From the NCBI GenBank assembly GCA_900318145.1, contig ONJM01000004.1:82294-146293 (forward strand): a stretch of 64,000 nt of DNA, read 5' to 3'. The notes beneath the pieces are model-generated. The model did no database searches. It was not told the origin of the DNA and saw only the letters and a program-made list of their open reading frames with translations. A program made the translations under genes and the position numbers. This DNA is from an uncultured Eubacteriales bacterium (GTDB taxonomy: Bacteria; Bacillota; Clostridia; Christensenellales; Aristaeellaceae). This document shows, piece by piece, positions 26,653 to 36,366 of this stretch; the first letter of the stretch is position 1, and each line of letters starts with the position of its first letter.

Positions 26653-28095
26653 ATGATTATCAAAAAAAAAATAGCTGCTAGTATGATATGTGCCTTTGTT
26701 TTGCTATCAATTATACATATTAATTCAAATCAAATAATTAGAAAAGAAGAAGATATTTCTTCAGTTTTGGTTGAAACAAAAATATCAGAAGTGAAGCAAG
26801 ACACAAACGATTATTCAGATGAAAATGGAATTCAAACTGCTGCTGATGATCAAAGTAACATAATCATAAAAAAGAAAAGCATAAAAAAGGGCACAGGTAT
26901 TCTTGAAGAATATTTTGATAACAACAATAATCCTGTTACAAATATTGAAGGATATCATTCTATACTCAGAGAGTATGATAACAAGGGAAATAATATTAAA
27001 AATACGTATATGGATTTCAATGAAAATCCTATTATTAGTTCTACCGGATATGCAATTGAAAAAATAAGTTATTCAGATGATGGAAGAAAGATATCTATCA
27101 GGTATTTTGACATAAATGAAAAGCCAATATGCATTCCCTCCTACGGATATGGGAAAGACAATGAATATGATGAGAATGGAAGAGTATGCAAAATAACATA
27201 TGTCGATGACAAGGGGAATCCTTATAAGATAAAACGTGGATATGCAATTATAACACGAACATATTATCATACAGAGGATATCAACAATGGGAAAATTGAA
27301 TATGAGTTTTATTTTGATGAAAACAATAAACCAATAAGTTTGGCAAACGGCGAATATGGTTTTCATAAGGAACATCGGGATAATCACTCATTTCTAACAT
27401 ATCTAAATGCGAATGGGGAGCCAATAGTAACTTTATCTGGATACACATCTATCGCTCGAACACTTAATGCGGATAATTCTGTAAATACAGAAATGTACTT
27501 TGATATTGATGGAAACCCTATGCCTCTTGCTGATGGTCAATATGGAATTAAAATTGCAAATGGAAAAACGGTATATTTGGATCAAAACGGACATGAGATG
27601 TTTAGTATTAAAACTTTTCTGTATGCGAACTCACAACTTGTTATAGCATTTGCATTTTTACTTATTATATTGTCAGCTGTTATGAAAAAGAAACTAGTTA
27701 TTATTTCTCTTATATTATATATATTTGTTGTTCTGTATATGACAATAATGTTCAGGAATACAAGCAAACCTAATGTAAATATTGAACTTTTCTGGTCATA
27801 TAAGCAATTATTTCGTTCTTCAGGAACGCGAGCAGATATTTTGAGAAACATTTGGCTTTTTATTCCAATAGGAGCATTATTATATCAGTTATACCCTAAG
27901 AAAATAGTTTTGCTTTATCCTGTATTTATTTCGATATTAATAGAGATATATCAATTTTTTTCAGGAACAGGATTGTGCGAATTAGATGATATAATCAGCA
28001 ATGGACTTGGTGGATGCATCGGTTTCTGTGCCGAAAAGATGGTAAGCGAATTGATATCGTATGTAAAGGAACGGAAGATATTACATACTGCGTAA
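26653..28095 (+). CDS. repeat protein fused to VanZ-like membrane domain
   Basis: 480 aa. A single N-terminal membrane helix (ASMICAFVLLSIIHI) is followed by an extracytoplasmic part (about 80-300) with six or seven repeats of the same 32-residue type as the giant protein at 738 (EEYFDNNNNPVTNIEGYHS, REYDNKGNN). The C-terminal 170 residues form a VanZ-like domain: several helices, IELFWSYKQLF, ILRNIWLFIPIGALLYQL, and IEIYQFFSGTGLCELDDI. VanZ relatives are associated with glycopeptide resistance and cell-envelope processes. The fusion ties the repeats to the membrane and to the envelope. AT-rich, unlike the GC-rich paralogues. Confidence 0.85.
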   Translation: MIIKKKIAASMICAFVLLSIIHINSNQIIRKEEDISSVLVETKISEVKQDTNDYSDENGIQTAADDQSNIIIKKKSIKKGTGILEEYFDNNNNPVTNIEGYHSILREYDNKGNNIKNTYMDFNENPIISSTGYAIEKISYSDDGRKISIRYFDINEKPICIPSYGYGKDNEYDENGRVCKITYVDDKGNPYKIKRGYAIITRTYYHTEDINNGKIEYEFYFDENNKPISLANGEYGFHKEHRDNHSFLTYLNANGEPIVTLSGYTSIARTLNADNSVNTEMYFDIDGNPMPLADGQYGIKIANGKTVYLDQNGHEMFSIKTFLYANSQLVIAFAFLLIILSAVMKKKLVIISLILYIFVVLYMTIMFRNTSKPNVNIELFWSYKQLFRSSGTRADILRNIWLFIPIGALLYQLYPKKIVLLYPVFISILIEIYQFFSGTGLCELDDIISNGLGGCIGFCAEKMVSELISYVKERKILHTA

Positions 28096-28108
28096 AGAAG
28101 GTACTCGC

Positions 28109-30016
28109 ATGAAACGACAACAACCTCGGTGGAAGTTATTCCTGTTTGACCTGGTTTTCTATCTGTTTACAGCGCTTTTTATTTTTGTGTTGTATCCAAC
28201 AACAATAGACAAATTGACGACGTTAGAAACCATCCTCCATATAGCTTTTGCCGGTGTGTGTATCTTTGCACTGCGCTTTCTTTTTAATATCTATAACCGG
28301 ATCTGGCGCTACGCGGGGCAGGCAGATTACCTGTGGCTGGTGGTTGCGGATTTTATCGGCGGCCTGGCGTTTGTGCTGCTTCGGCATTTTATCTCGGCGA
28401 CAAAGGTTACTTTTGTCCGCGCGGTTTCTTTGATCTGCCTGAATCTGCTCGGCGCGATCTGTATGCGGCTGGTGTATCAGTTTGCGTATCAGAACCGGAA
28501 TCATAGCTCAAAGGTGCAGCGGAAGATCCTTCAGTTTTTCCAGTTTGTTTCCGGCGTTGAATTTACTCAGGAGGACGCCACACCAGAAAACCGGAAAATT
28601 CGGATTGCCATTATCGGGGCCGGAAGTGTCGGCGCGATGCTGGCGGAAGAATTGCTGAATAACCCGAAAGCAGTCTATAAGCCGGTTTGCTTTGTGGACG
28701 TCAACAAAGGAAAAGTCGGCAGGATGATCTCCAATATCCCTGTTGTGAATAATGTGAGCGATCTGAACGATTTCGACGTCCAGGAGGTTGTGTTTGCGCT
28801 TCCGAACACAGGAGATGAACGGAGAAGGGAACTCTTTGAAATCTACAAGGGAAGAGGGTACAAGATCAAAGTATACGATTATCCTTCCCTCGCAAATACG
28901 GACGGGCGCCGGCAGCTGCGTGACTTCGCCATTGAAGACCTGCTGTATCGCAGAACGGTGAATGTAATCGATGAGAAAACCGCAGCCTGGTACCGCGGGA
29001 AGAGCGTCCTGATCACCGGCGGCGGCGGATCCATCGGTTCGGAGCTGGCAAGGCAGATCGCGAAGATTGAGCCCGCACGGCTGACGCTCCTGGATATCTA
29101 TGAGAACGGGGTCTATGATATCCAGCAGGAACTGCGGCAGCGGTATCCGAACCTGAACCTACGGGTGGAAATCGCGAACGTATGTGACAAGGTGGTCATC
29201 GACCGGATCCTGAAGGACCATACGCCGGATATCGTACTGCATGCCGCTGCCCACAAACACGTTCCGCTGATGGAGAGGAATGTTATTGAAGCGGTTCAGA
29301 ACAATGTCTTCGGTACACTGAACATGGTGGAAGCCTGTGAACGGAACGGCGTAAAGCGGTTCATTATGATCAGCACAGACAAGGCGGTCAATCCCACGAA
29401 CGTGATGGGCGCGACAAAGCGGATGTGCGAGATGATCGTCCAGAGCCGGAAAGGGGACACCACTTCCTTCTCCGCCACGCGTTTCGGGAACGTGCTTGGA
29501 AGCAACGGGTCCGTGATTCCGCTCTTCCGACGGCAGATCGCCAACGGCGGACCGGTGACAGTTACTGACAAAAGGATTACCCGGTACTTCATGACGATTC
29601 CGGAAGCCAGCCAGCTGGTGATGACCAGCGGTGCCATGGCAAAGAACGGCGAACTGTATGTGCTGGACATGGGACAGCCGGTAAAAATCCTGGATTTCGC
29701 GGAAGAAATGATCCGGCTGACCGGACTGGAACCGTACAAGGATATCGATATTATCGAAACCGGACTTCGCCCGGGAGAAAAGCTGTATGAAGAGCTCCTG
29801 ATCCGGACAGAGGAAATGGACAAGACGGAGAATGAACTGATCTTCATCGAACGGGACAAACCGCTGAGTGAAGTAGAAATCAACGAGAAGCTGGGTATTC
29901 TGCGGGAAGCGCTGGCTACCGGACACAATGCCGCAGTGAAGGAAGCACTGAAAAAGGTTGTTCCGACCTACCACGCGCCGGAAGAAGTGAACGGCAGGCA
30001 TAATATGGACAACTGA
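28109..30016 (+). CDS. UDP-GlcNAc 4,6-dehydratase, membrane type (PglF/CapD-like)
   Basis: 635 aa. Four N-terminal helices, a Rossmann domain (RIAIIGAGSVGAMLAEELLN), then the SDR catalytic domain with LITGGGGSIGSELARQIAK, AAHKHVPLMERN, ISTDKAVNPTNVMGATKRM (T-D-K and the Met-x3-Lys that replaces Tyr-x3-Lys in this subfamily), FSATRFGNVLGSNGS and ETGLRPGEKLYEELL. It is expected to convert UDP-GlcNAc to UDP-4-keto-6-deoxy-GlcNAc at the inner membrane, the substrate for the aminotransferase fusion at 8082, with which its N-terminus is homologous. Composition returns to GC-rich within the first few hundred bases, marking the right end of the AT-rich core. Confidence 0.88.
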   Translation: MKRQQPRWKLFLFDLVFYLFTALFIFVLYPTTIDKLTTLETILHIAFAGVCIFALRFLFNIYNRIWRYAGQADYLWLVVADFIGGLAFVLLRHFISATKVTFVRAVSLICLNLLGAICMRLVYQFAYQNRNHSSKVQRKILQFFQFVSGVEFTQEDATPENRKIRIAIIGAGSVGAMLAEELLNNPKAVYKPVCFVDVNKGKVGRMISNIPVVNNVSDLNDFDVQEVVFALPNTGDERRRELFEIYKGRGYKIKVYDYPSLANTDGRRQLRDFAIEDLLYRRTVNVIDEKTAAWYRGKSVLITGGGGSIGSELARQIAKIEPARLTLLDIYENGVYDIQQELRQRYPNLNLRVEIANVCDKVVIDRILKDHTPDIVLHAAAHKHVPLMERNVIEAVQNNVFGTLNMVEACERNGVKRFIMISTDKAVNPTNVMGATKRMCEMIVQSRKGDTTSFSATRFGNVLGSNGSVIPLFRRQIANGGPVTVTDKRITRYFMTIPEASQLVMTSGAMAKNGELYVLDMGQPVKILDFAEEMIRLTGLEPYKDIDIIETGLRPGEKLYEELLIRTEEMDKTENELIFIERDKPLSEVEINEKLGILREALATGHNAAVKEALKKVVPTYHAPEEVNGRHNMDN

Positions 30017-30147
30017 GAACAAAAACTGGGGAAAAGTGATTTGGGATGAGAGATGTTTTTTGTATAAAAAGCACAATTGAGTATTCAACAATGCATTCTG
30101 GAAAATATTTATATTTGCTGCATAATGAAAACAAAGGGTAGAATTAT

Positions 30148-31235
30148 ATGAATTTGAAACTGAGAGAAAAAGAAAATAGAGGCATAGATATCGCTAAGTT
30201 TTTATGTTCCATACTAGTCATAGCAATACATGTTAAGCCATTTAATTCGGATCTTGATACTGGCATATTGAATTTTATTAATTTTGCATTCAACAATATA
30301 TTGCAAGAATTGCGGTTCCTTTTTTCTTTATTTCAGCGGGTTTTTTCCTTTATAAAAAAACAGGCACTATACATTTCGATATAAGCTATTCAAAAAAATA
30401 TATTGTCAGGATGATAAAACTTTATGTACTTTGGAGCATTATTTATTTTCCTATTATTATCTATAACACATTGAAAAGCAATAATAGCATCTTATATTCG
30501 TTTGTTGAATATTTAAAAAAATTTATATTTGTTGGAAGTTATACTCATCTATGGTATATAAATGCTCTGATTATATCGGTTGCCATTATTTCTTTTTTAC
30601 TATACAAGAAAATAAGCCCTCTAAAAATACTCTTTTTTTCTTTTGCTTTATATATTATTGGTTTATTTGGCAATTCTTGGTTTTCTTTTCTTTTGCCAAT
30701 AAAAGAAAAAATGCCAACGATATGGAGCATATTAGGAATTATGAAGGATGTGATGAATACAACAAGGAATGGTATATTTTTTGGTTTCTTTTTTGTTTCA
30801 TTAGGTATGAGCTTTGCACATTATGGTAATAGAGTTAGTAAAAAAAGGGCTATTATAGGATTTTCTTTTTCTATGCTTTTTCTCGGTGGAGAAATACTTT
30901 TTTTACGATATAATCACTTACCTACTTTGGGAGATGATATGTTCTTTTTTTTATTTCCAGCAACTTACTTTTTCTTTTCATATTTTGAGCAGCTTGCATT
31001 ATTTGGTGATGATGATAAATACATTAAATTAAGAGCCATGAGCTCTTTGGTATTTTTTACACATTTATGGATAGCTTTTTTATTTGATGTAATAACAAAG
31101 GTTTTTTATATGAGTATAAAGATTAAAGGTATAAAATACTTGTTTGTTGTTTTTATAACCATAATTATCTCAAATAGAATCTATTGGTTATCAATGAAGG
31201 ATAGATACAAGTTTTTACGGAAACTGTATAAATAG
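30148..31235 (+). pseudogene. acyltransferase 3 family, single-base frameshift
   Basis: Remains of an integral-membrane acyltransferase 3 (OafA/WecH type), which O-acylates sugars. The first part begins RGIDIAKFLCSILVIAIHVKP, typical of the family. Around base 30302 the frame breaks. Read one base back, it continues ARIAVPFFFISAGFFLYKK and then into the long open frame from 30411 (MIKLYVLWSII...FFTHLWIAFLF). One missing base after TT at 30301-30302 would explain it: together they form about 362 residues, a normal length. It lies in the second AT-rich stretch. Could be a recent inactivation, phase variation or a sequencing error. Confidence 0.75.
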
Positions 31236-31317
31236 TTCAAATTCTGAAGCAATTATCATTTAATAATTTGGAGAAATTCTCATTACAGCCCCTATGAAAA
31301 ATTATGCTTGACATTTG

Positions 31318-31505
31318 CACCGGACTGAGATTGAACGCTACTTCAGCACCGCCAAGCGGCGATACGGAATGGGACTGATCACGAAGAAACGGGAGGATAC
31401 TTCCTTGACGACAATCTCACACTGTCAGTCCTGGTTACCAACATTTTCGCTTCCTTCAAACTTGCAGTTGAAGGACTGGAATCGGACTCATCAACAACGG
31501 CGTAA
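31318..31505 (+). mobile_element. transposase 3' remnant (DDE type), frameshifted
   Basis: The DNA encodes the C-terminal end of an IS transposase: RTEIERYFSTAKRRYGMGL, ITKKREDTSLTTIS, then in another frame LSVLVTNIFASFKLAVEGLE and a stop at 31503-31505. The two parts join if two extra bases (CA in TCACACTG near 31425) are removed. Only about 60 codons survive, with no recognisable terminal inverted repeat. It directly abuts the acyltransferase fragment that follows, and one open frame (31315-32049) runs artificially across the joint. Confidence 0.7.
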
Positions 31506-32049
31506 TGCCTTGCGGTATTTGTTGCACAATGAAAATGTAGAAAGCATAATTCTTGCAACCACTTTTTACTATATTATTCCATACGGGGCATTAGCTTATT
31601 TGGGGTACTATTATATAGATATAAATATAAAAGTGAAAAGGATTATAGCAGCTGTATCATTTGTCATTTTTACATTAGTTGGAATATATTACTGGATAGA
31701 TTTCGGTTCTATACAGCTTATCAGTATTGCGAAGTATCCTCCTCGCATATATTATCTTTGTTATGGTGTTACATGCTCCTTTTTTTTCTTGTTGTTTCTA
31801 GAAAAGCATCCAACTAAATTACCCCCAAACAGTCTTATACGATTCATTTCAATGCATTCAATGTGGATTTATCTTTGGCACATTCTTTGGCTAACAATTT
31901 ATGAAAAGTTGCAATTGCCATCTTTTGGGCTGTTGAAATATATTTTTGTATATATTGGTGCAATAATAACTGTTATTGGTTTGAATAAGTTGCTTGATAT
32001 AGTAGAAAAGAGATGCAGTTTTCCAATTTTAAAATATCTTCGAGGTTAG
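31506..32049 (+). pseudogene. acyltransferase 3 C-terminal fragment
   Basis: The last roughly 165 residues encode five or six membrane helices and the family ending FISMHSMWIYLWHILWLTIYE, typical of acyltransferase 3 proteins. The N-terminal half is missing, replaced by the transposase remnant, so IS insertion followed by deletion is the likely cause. Recoverable coding begins near VESIILATTFYYIIPYG. It is strongly AT-rich, whereas the transposase piece resembles the host backbone. It is not a second half of the frameshifted gene before it, which has its own C-terminus. Confidence 0.7.
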
Positions 32050-32117
32050 GTAAATTGGATATTTTGATAGATTGGTTTCTTCGTTAGTTTTATTTGTTCA
32101 ACGGAGGCGGGGATGCT

Positions 32118-33311
32118 ATGCATTGTGAAGAGCGGTTTGCTGAAATCTACGGAAGATCACCGGAAGGACTCTCTTTTTCACCTTACCGGATTTGCCCTAT
32201 CGGGGCGCACAGCGACCATAACCTGGGGAAGATTACGGGGCTTGCCATTGACAAAGGGATCCATATTGCTTACCGGCCGAAACACAACGGCGTCATTGAA
32301 ATGGCGTCGCTGCAGTTTCCCAAGCGCGCCCAGTGGCATATCCGGGAGATCGGGGAGAAGACCGGAGACTGGGCAGACTATCTGCGCGGAGCGACCTGGG
32401 CGCTTTGCAAGGAATATACGCTGTCTGTCGGACTGTGCGGGGTGATTGAAGGCTCCCTGCCGATCGGCGGACTGTCCTCTTCCGCAGCGGTGATTCTGGC
32501 CTTTCTGGACGCGCTGTGCAATGTGAACCGGATCAGCCTTCCGCCGCAGAAGTTGATCGATGTCGCGTTTGATGCGGAAAAGAACTATGTGGGCGTCAAT
32601 GTGGGAACCCTGGACCAGAGCTGCGAGGTGCTGAGCAAAAAAGACCATCTGCTGTATCTGGACTGTATGGACAACCATTATGAACTGATTCCGACGAACC
32701 CGGTCATGAAACCGTATCAGATCGCGATCTTCTTTTCCGGACTGGAACACAGCTTGGCCGGGAGCAAATACAACATGCGCGTGGACGAACTGCGGGCGGG
32801 CGTATACGCACTGCAGGCATTCAGCGGGTGTGACTACGGAAAATTCAACCAGGCAAACGCCCGGGATGTGAGCTGGAACATTTACCAGAAATATAAAGAG
32901 AAGCTGCCGGCTTCCTGGGCAAAGCGCTGCGAGCACTGGTACACCGAATTCCGGCGGGTGGAAGCCGGCGCGGAAGCCTGGCGGAACGGGGATATTGAGG
33001 AATACGGAAGACTGTCCTTCGAATCCGGCTGGAGCAGTATTCATAACTGGGAAAGCGGCGCACCGGAACAGATCCGGCTGTACGAGATCATGCGGGAAAC
33101 ATCCGGGATTTACGGCGGACGGTTTTCGGGAGCCGGGTTCAAGGGATGCTGCATGGCATTGATTGATCCGGAGAAAGCGGACAGTATCCGTGAACGCGTG
33201 GAGCGGGAATACCTGACAGCATATCCGGAGATGAAAGGGAAGTATTCCTTCCATCTGTGCGCAAGCGCGGACGGGATCGCAAACCAGAAACGGGAGGGTG
33301 GCTTGATATGA
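32118..33311 (+). CDS. GHMP sugar kinase, galactokinase superfamily (possibly galacturonokinase)
   Basis: 397 aa. The substrate-binding signature reads SPYRICPIGAHSDHN instead of the usual GEHTDY of galactokinase; galacturonokinases, as I recall them, carry GAHxDH. The ATP loop LPIGGLSSSAAV and the third motif FSGAGFKGCCMAL are intact. With UDP-GalA genes downstream, phosphorylation of free galacturonate at C1 is a reasonable proposal, galactose the alternative. ATG 32118 has ACGGAGG 10 bases upstream; the in-frame TTG 32094 lacks one. First gene of a coupled four-gene operon. Composition is back to backbone GC. Confidence 0.8.
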   Translation: MHCEERFAEIYGRSPEGLSFSPYRICPIGAHSDHNLGKITGLAIDKGIHIAYRPKHNGVIEMASLQFPKRAQWHIREIGEKTGDWADYLRGATWALCKEYTLSVGLCGVIEGSLPIGGLSSSAAVILAFLDALCNVNRISLPPQKLIDVAFDAEKNYVGVNVGTLDQSCEVLSKKDHLLYLDCMDNHYELIPTNPVMKPYQIAIFFSGLEHSLAGSKYNMRVDELRAGVYALQAFSGCDYGKFNQANARDVSWNIYQKYKEKLPASWAKRCEHWYTEFRRVEAGAEAWRNGDIEEYGRLSFESGWSSIHNWESGAPEQIRLYEIMRETSGIYGGRFSGAGFKGCCMALIDPEKADSIRERVEREYLTAYPEMKGKYSFHLCASADGIANQKREGGLI

Positions 33312-34045
33312 AATGCATCATTCTGGCGGCAGGCTACGCGACCCGGCTGTATCCCTTGACGGAGAACTTTCCCAAGCCGCTGCTTCCGGTAGGGGACAAG
33401 ACGATTGTGGACTGGCTGATCGAGGATATCGATACAGCCGGTGTTGTGGATCAGTATATCGTTATTACGAATCACCGGTTTGCGGAGCATTTCAGGAAAT
33501 GGGCGGACATCTGCCCGCTGACGGTGACCGTTGTGGACGACGGAACGGAAACCAATGAAACCCGCCTTGGAGCGGTCCGGGATATTCTGTACACGGTGGA
33601 ACAGCTGAAGCTGGATGATGATCTGCTGATCATTGCCGGGGACAATGTGTTGGATTTTTCACTGGTTTCCTTTATACGGTACGCGCAGGAAAAGCAGACC
33701 TCCTGCGTGATGCGGTATTATGAACCGGACGGGAAAAGGCTGACGAAGAGCGGCGTTGCCGTGGTCGGAGAGGACGACGTTCTTCTGGAACTGGAGGAAA
33801 AACCGGCAGCACCGAAATCCCACTGGTGCACACCGCCGTTCTATTTCTATAAAGCGGAAGACGTAAGGAGAATCAGCCAAGCCATAGAGGACGGCTGCGG
33901 AACGGACGCTCCGGGCAGCCTGGTGGCCTGGATGTGTAAACACGCCGTACTGCACAGCATGGAAATGCCCGGCAGCCGGTATGATATCGGGAATTTGGAA
34001 AGTTACCGGGCAGTACAGGAAAACTATAAGGGGATCACAAAATGA
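33308..34045 (+). CDS. sugar-1-phosphate nucleotidyltransferase
   Basis: NTP_transferase family, 245 aa: [20 protein letters not shown] is the nucleotide-binding signature with the catalytic Lys, [17 protein letters not shown] follows, IAGDNVLDF holds the metal Asp, and ELEEKP is the conserved loop. Length and motif order fit RmlA/GalU-like cores. It likely activates the sugar phosphate made by the preceding kinase to a UDP-sugar (inference). ATG 33308 overlaps the previous stop (ATGA), with GGGAGGG 9 bases upstream; the frame extends further upstream without a ribosome site. Confidence 0.85.
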   Translation: MKCIILAAGYATRLYPLTENFPKPLLPVGDKTIVDWLIEDIDTAGVVDQYIVITNHRFAEHFRKWADICPLTVTVVDDGTETNETRLGAVRDILYTVEQLKLDDDLLIIAGDNVLDFSLVSFIRYAQEKQTSCVMRYYEPDGKRLTKSGVAVVGEDDVLLELEEKPAAPKSHWCTPPFYFYKAEDVRRISQAIEDGCGTDAPGSLVAWMCKHAVLHSMEMPGSRYDIGNLESYRAVQENYKGITK

Positions 34046-35274
34046 AGATTGCAGTTGCGGGCACAGGATATGTGGGACTTTCGCTGGCGGTATTGCTGAG
34101 CCAGCATAACGATGTCACCGCGGTGGACATTGTTCAGGAAAAAGTGGATATGCTGAACCGGTGGGAAAGCCCGATTCAGGATGATTATATTGAAAAGTTT
34201 CTGTCAGAGCATGAGGAAAGAGGCTTGCAGCTTCATGCTACGCTGGACGGAGCGTCCGCTTACGCGAACGCGGACTATGTGATTATTGCCGCGCCGACCA
34301 ATTATGATCCGCAGCGGAACTTCTTTGATACATCCGCAGTGGAAAGCGTCATTGAGCTGGTACTGGCTTCTTCTGAAAAAGCGGTGATGGTGATCAAATC
34401 CACGATTCCCGTAGGATATACCGAAAGGATCCGGGAAAAGTACAAAACGGATCGGATTCTCTTCAGCCCGGAATTCCTGCGGGAAAGCAAGGCGCTGTAT
34501 GATAACCTGTATCCTTCCCGAATCATTGTTTCCTGTGATGAAGGAACCCGGAAAGCGGCGGAAACCTTTGCGGCGCTGCTGGTGGAAGGGGCCGAGAAGA
34601 AGGATACCCCGGTATTGTTCATGGGGTATACCGAAGCGGAAGCTGTGAAGCTTTTTGCCAACACCTATCTGGCGCTGCGGGTGAGCTTCTTCAATGAGCT
34701 GGATACCTATGCCGAGATGAAGGGCCTGAGCACAAAGGACATTATTGACGGGGTGTGCCTGGATCCACGGATCGGGAATCATTACAATAATCCTTCCTTC
34801 GGCTACGGCGGATACTGCCTGCCGAAGGACACCAAACAGCTGCTGGCCAATTATGACGACGTGCCGCAGAACCTGGTGCAGGCGATTGTGGAGAGCAACC
34901 GGACAAGAAAAGACTTCATTGCGGACCGGGTGCTGAACAAAGCAGGGTATTATACAGCTTCCTCCATGTGGAACGCGGAGAAGGAACGTCCGATTACGGT
35001 GGGCGTATACCGGCTGACGATGAAGGCCAACAGTGACAATTTCCGGCAAAGCTCCATCCAGGGCGTTATGAAGCGGATCAAAGCCAAAGGCGCGACGGTG
35101 ATTATCTATGAACCGACGCTGCCGGACGGAACCACCTTCTTCGGCTCCCTGGTAGTGAACGATATCGAGAAGTTCAAGAAGGGTTCGGACGCCATCATAG
35201 CCAACCGGTACGAAAGCGTGCTGGACGATGTGGAGGAGAAGGTATATACGAGAGATCTTTTCAGGAGAGACTGA
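34042..35274 (+). CDS. ugd: UDP-glucose 6-dehydrogenase
   Basis: 410 aa nucleotide-sugar dehydrogenase that oxidises UDP-glucose to UDP-glucuronate with 2 NAD+. The N-terminal Rossmann motif is [27 protein letters not shown] and [15 protein letters not shown] are family blocks, and [14 protein letters not shown] holds the catalytic cysteine. The C-terminal UDP-binding domain is complete ([18 protein letters not shown]). Start overlaps the previous stop by ATGA. With the epimerase that follows it makes UDP-GalA from UDP-glucose, parallel to the kinase route. Confidence 0.93.
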   Translation: MKIAVAGTGYVGLSLAVLLSQHNDVTAVDIVQEKVDMLNRWESPIQDDYIEKFLSEHEERGLQLHATLDGASAYANADYVIIAAPTNYDPQRNFFDTSAVESVIELVLASSEKAVMVIKSTIPVGYTERIREKYKTDRILFSPEFLRESKALYDNLYPSRIIVSCDEGTRKAAETFAALLVEGAEKKDTPVLFMGYTEAEAVKLFANTYLALRVSFFNELDTYAEMKGLSTKDIIDGVCLDPRIGNHYNNPSFGYGGYCLPKDTKQLLANYDDVPQNLVQAIVESNRTRKDFIADRVLNKAGYYTASSMWNAEKERPITVGVYRLTMKANSDNFRQSSIQGVMKRIKAKGATVIIYEPTLPDGTTFFGSLVVNDIEKFKKGSDAIIANRYESVLDDVEEKVYTRDLFRRD

Positions 35275-35276
35275 TC

Positions 35277-36365
35277 ATGAAGCAGCCAATTGATCTGAAC
35301 AATAAAACAATTCTGGTTACCGGAAGCCCCGGGTTTATCGGAGCAAATCTTGTGCTGCGGCTTCTTTCGGAGATGAAAAGCGGAACGGTCATCAGCTTCG
35401 ACAATATGAACGATTATTATGATCCGAAGCTGAAGGAATACCGTCTGTCCCTTATCGAAAAAGCAGCGGAAACATCTTCAGCTTCACATGTCTTCATCCG
35501 CGGATCAATTGCCGACAAGGCGCTGGTGGATGAACTGTTCGCGAAGTACAAACCGGATATCGTCGTAAACCTGGCCGCGCAGGCGGGTGTACGGTACAGC
35601 ATTGACCATCCGGACGTATATATCGAGAGCAACATTATCGGTTTCTATAACATTCTGGAAGCCTGCCGGCACAGCTATGACGGCGGAGAGACCGGCGTCC
35701 AGCATCTGGTCTATGCTTCCAGCAGCAGCGTATACGGCGGAAACAAAAAGGTGCCGTTCAGCACGGAAGACCGGGTGGACAATCCGGTGAGCCTGTACGC
35801 GGCGACAAAGAAGAGCAACGAGCTGCTGGCGCACAGCTACGCCAAGCTTTACAATATCCCGAGCACAGGACTGCGCTTCTTTACGGTCTACGGACCCGCA
35901 GGTCGGCCGGACATGTTCTATTTCTCAGCGACCCAGAAACTGGTGAGGGGAGAAACGATCTCCATCTTCAACTATGGCAACTGCAGACGGGATTTTACCT
36001 ATATAGACGATATCGTCGAAGGCGTGATCCGGGTCATGCGGGGAGCGCCGGAGAAGGCGACCGGAGAAGACGGGCTGCCGCTGCCGCCATACGCGGTGTA
36101 CAACATCGGCGGCGGACAGCCGGAGAACCTGCTGGACTATGTGCAGACCCTGCAGGAAGAACTGGTACGGGCCGGTGTTTTACCGGAAAACTACGACTTC
36201 GAAGCGCATAAAAAGCTGGTGCCCATGCAGCCGGGAGATGTGCCGGTGACCTACGCGGACAGCGAAGCGCTGGAACGGGATTACGGATTTACCCCGACGA
36301 TCGGGATCCGGGAAGGGCTGCGGGCGTTTGCGGAGTGGTATAAAGGATATTATGGAGGAAAATAA
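35277..36365 (+). CDS. UDP-glucuronate 4-epimerase-like SDR
   Basis: Extended SDR, 362 aa. The NAD loop GSPGFIGANLVLRLL carries a Pro in the usual GxxG spot. SFDNMNDYYDPKLKEYRL is the signature of UDP-glucuronate 4-epimerases, and the catalytic pair is in SLYAATKKSNELLAHSY (Tyr-x3-Lys). LRFFTVYGPAGRPDM and RRDFTYIDDIVEG are also typical. It should interconvert UDP-GlcA and UDP-GalA. Two bases separate it from ugd. Its last codons contain the ribosome site of the PqqD-like gene, joining sugar genes and RiPP genes in one transcript. Confidence 0.88.
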   Translation: MKQPIDLNNKTILVTGSPGFIGANLVLRLLSEMKSGTVISFDNMNDYYDPKLKEYRLSLIEKAAETSSASHVFIRGSIADKALVDELFAKYKPDIVVNLAAQAGVRYSIDHPDVYIESNIIGFYNILEACRHSYDGGETGVQHLVYASSSSVYGGNKKVPFSTEDRVDNPVSLYAATKKSNELLAHSYAKLYNIPSTGLRFFTVYGPAGRPDMFYFSATQKLVRGETISIFNYGNCRRDFTYIDDIVEGVIRVMRGAPEKATGEDGLPLPPYAVYNIGGGQPENLLDYVQTLQEELVRAGVLPENYDFEAHKKLVPMQPGDVPVTYADSEALERDYGFTPTIGIREGLRAFAEWYKGYYGGK

Positions 36366-36366
36366 A

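Noticed and set aside
31315-32049. A single 244-aa membrane protein
   Set aside because: The first 60 residues are transposase and an out-of-frame segment; only the rest is acyltransferase 3. It is a chimera of two remnants.
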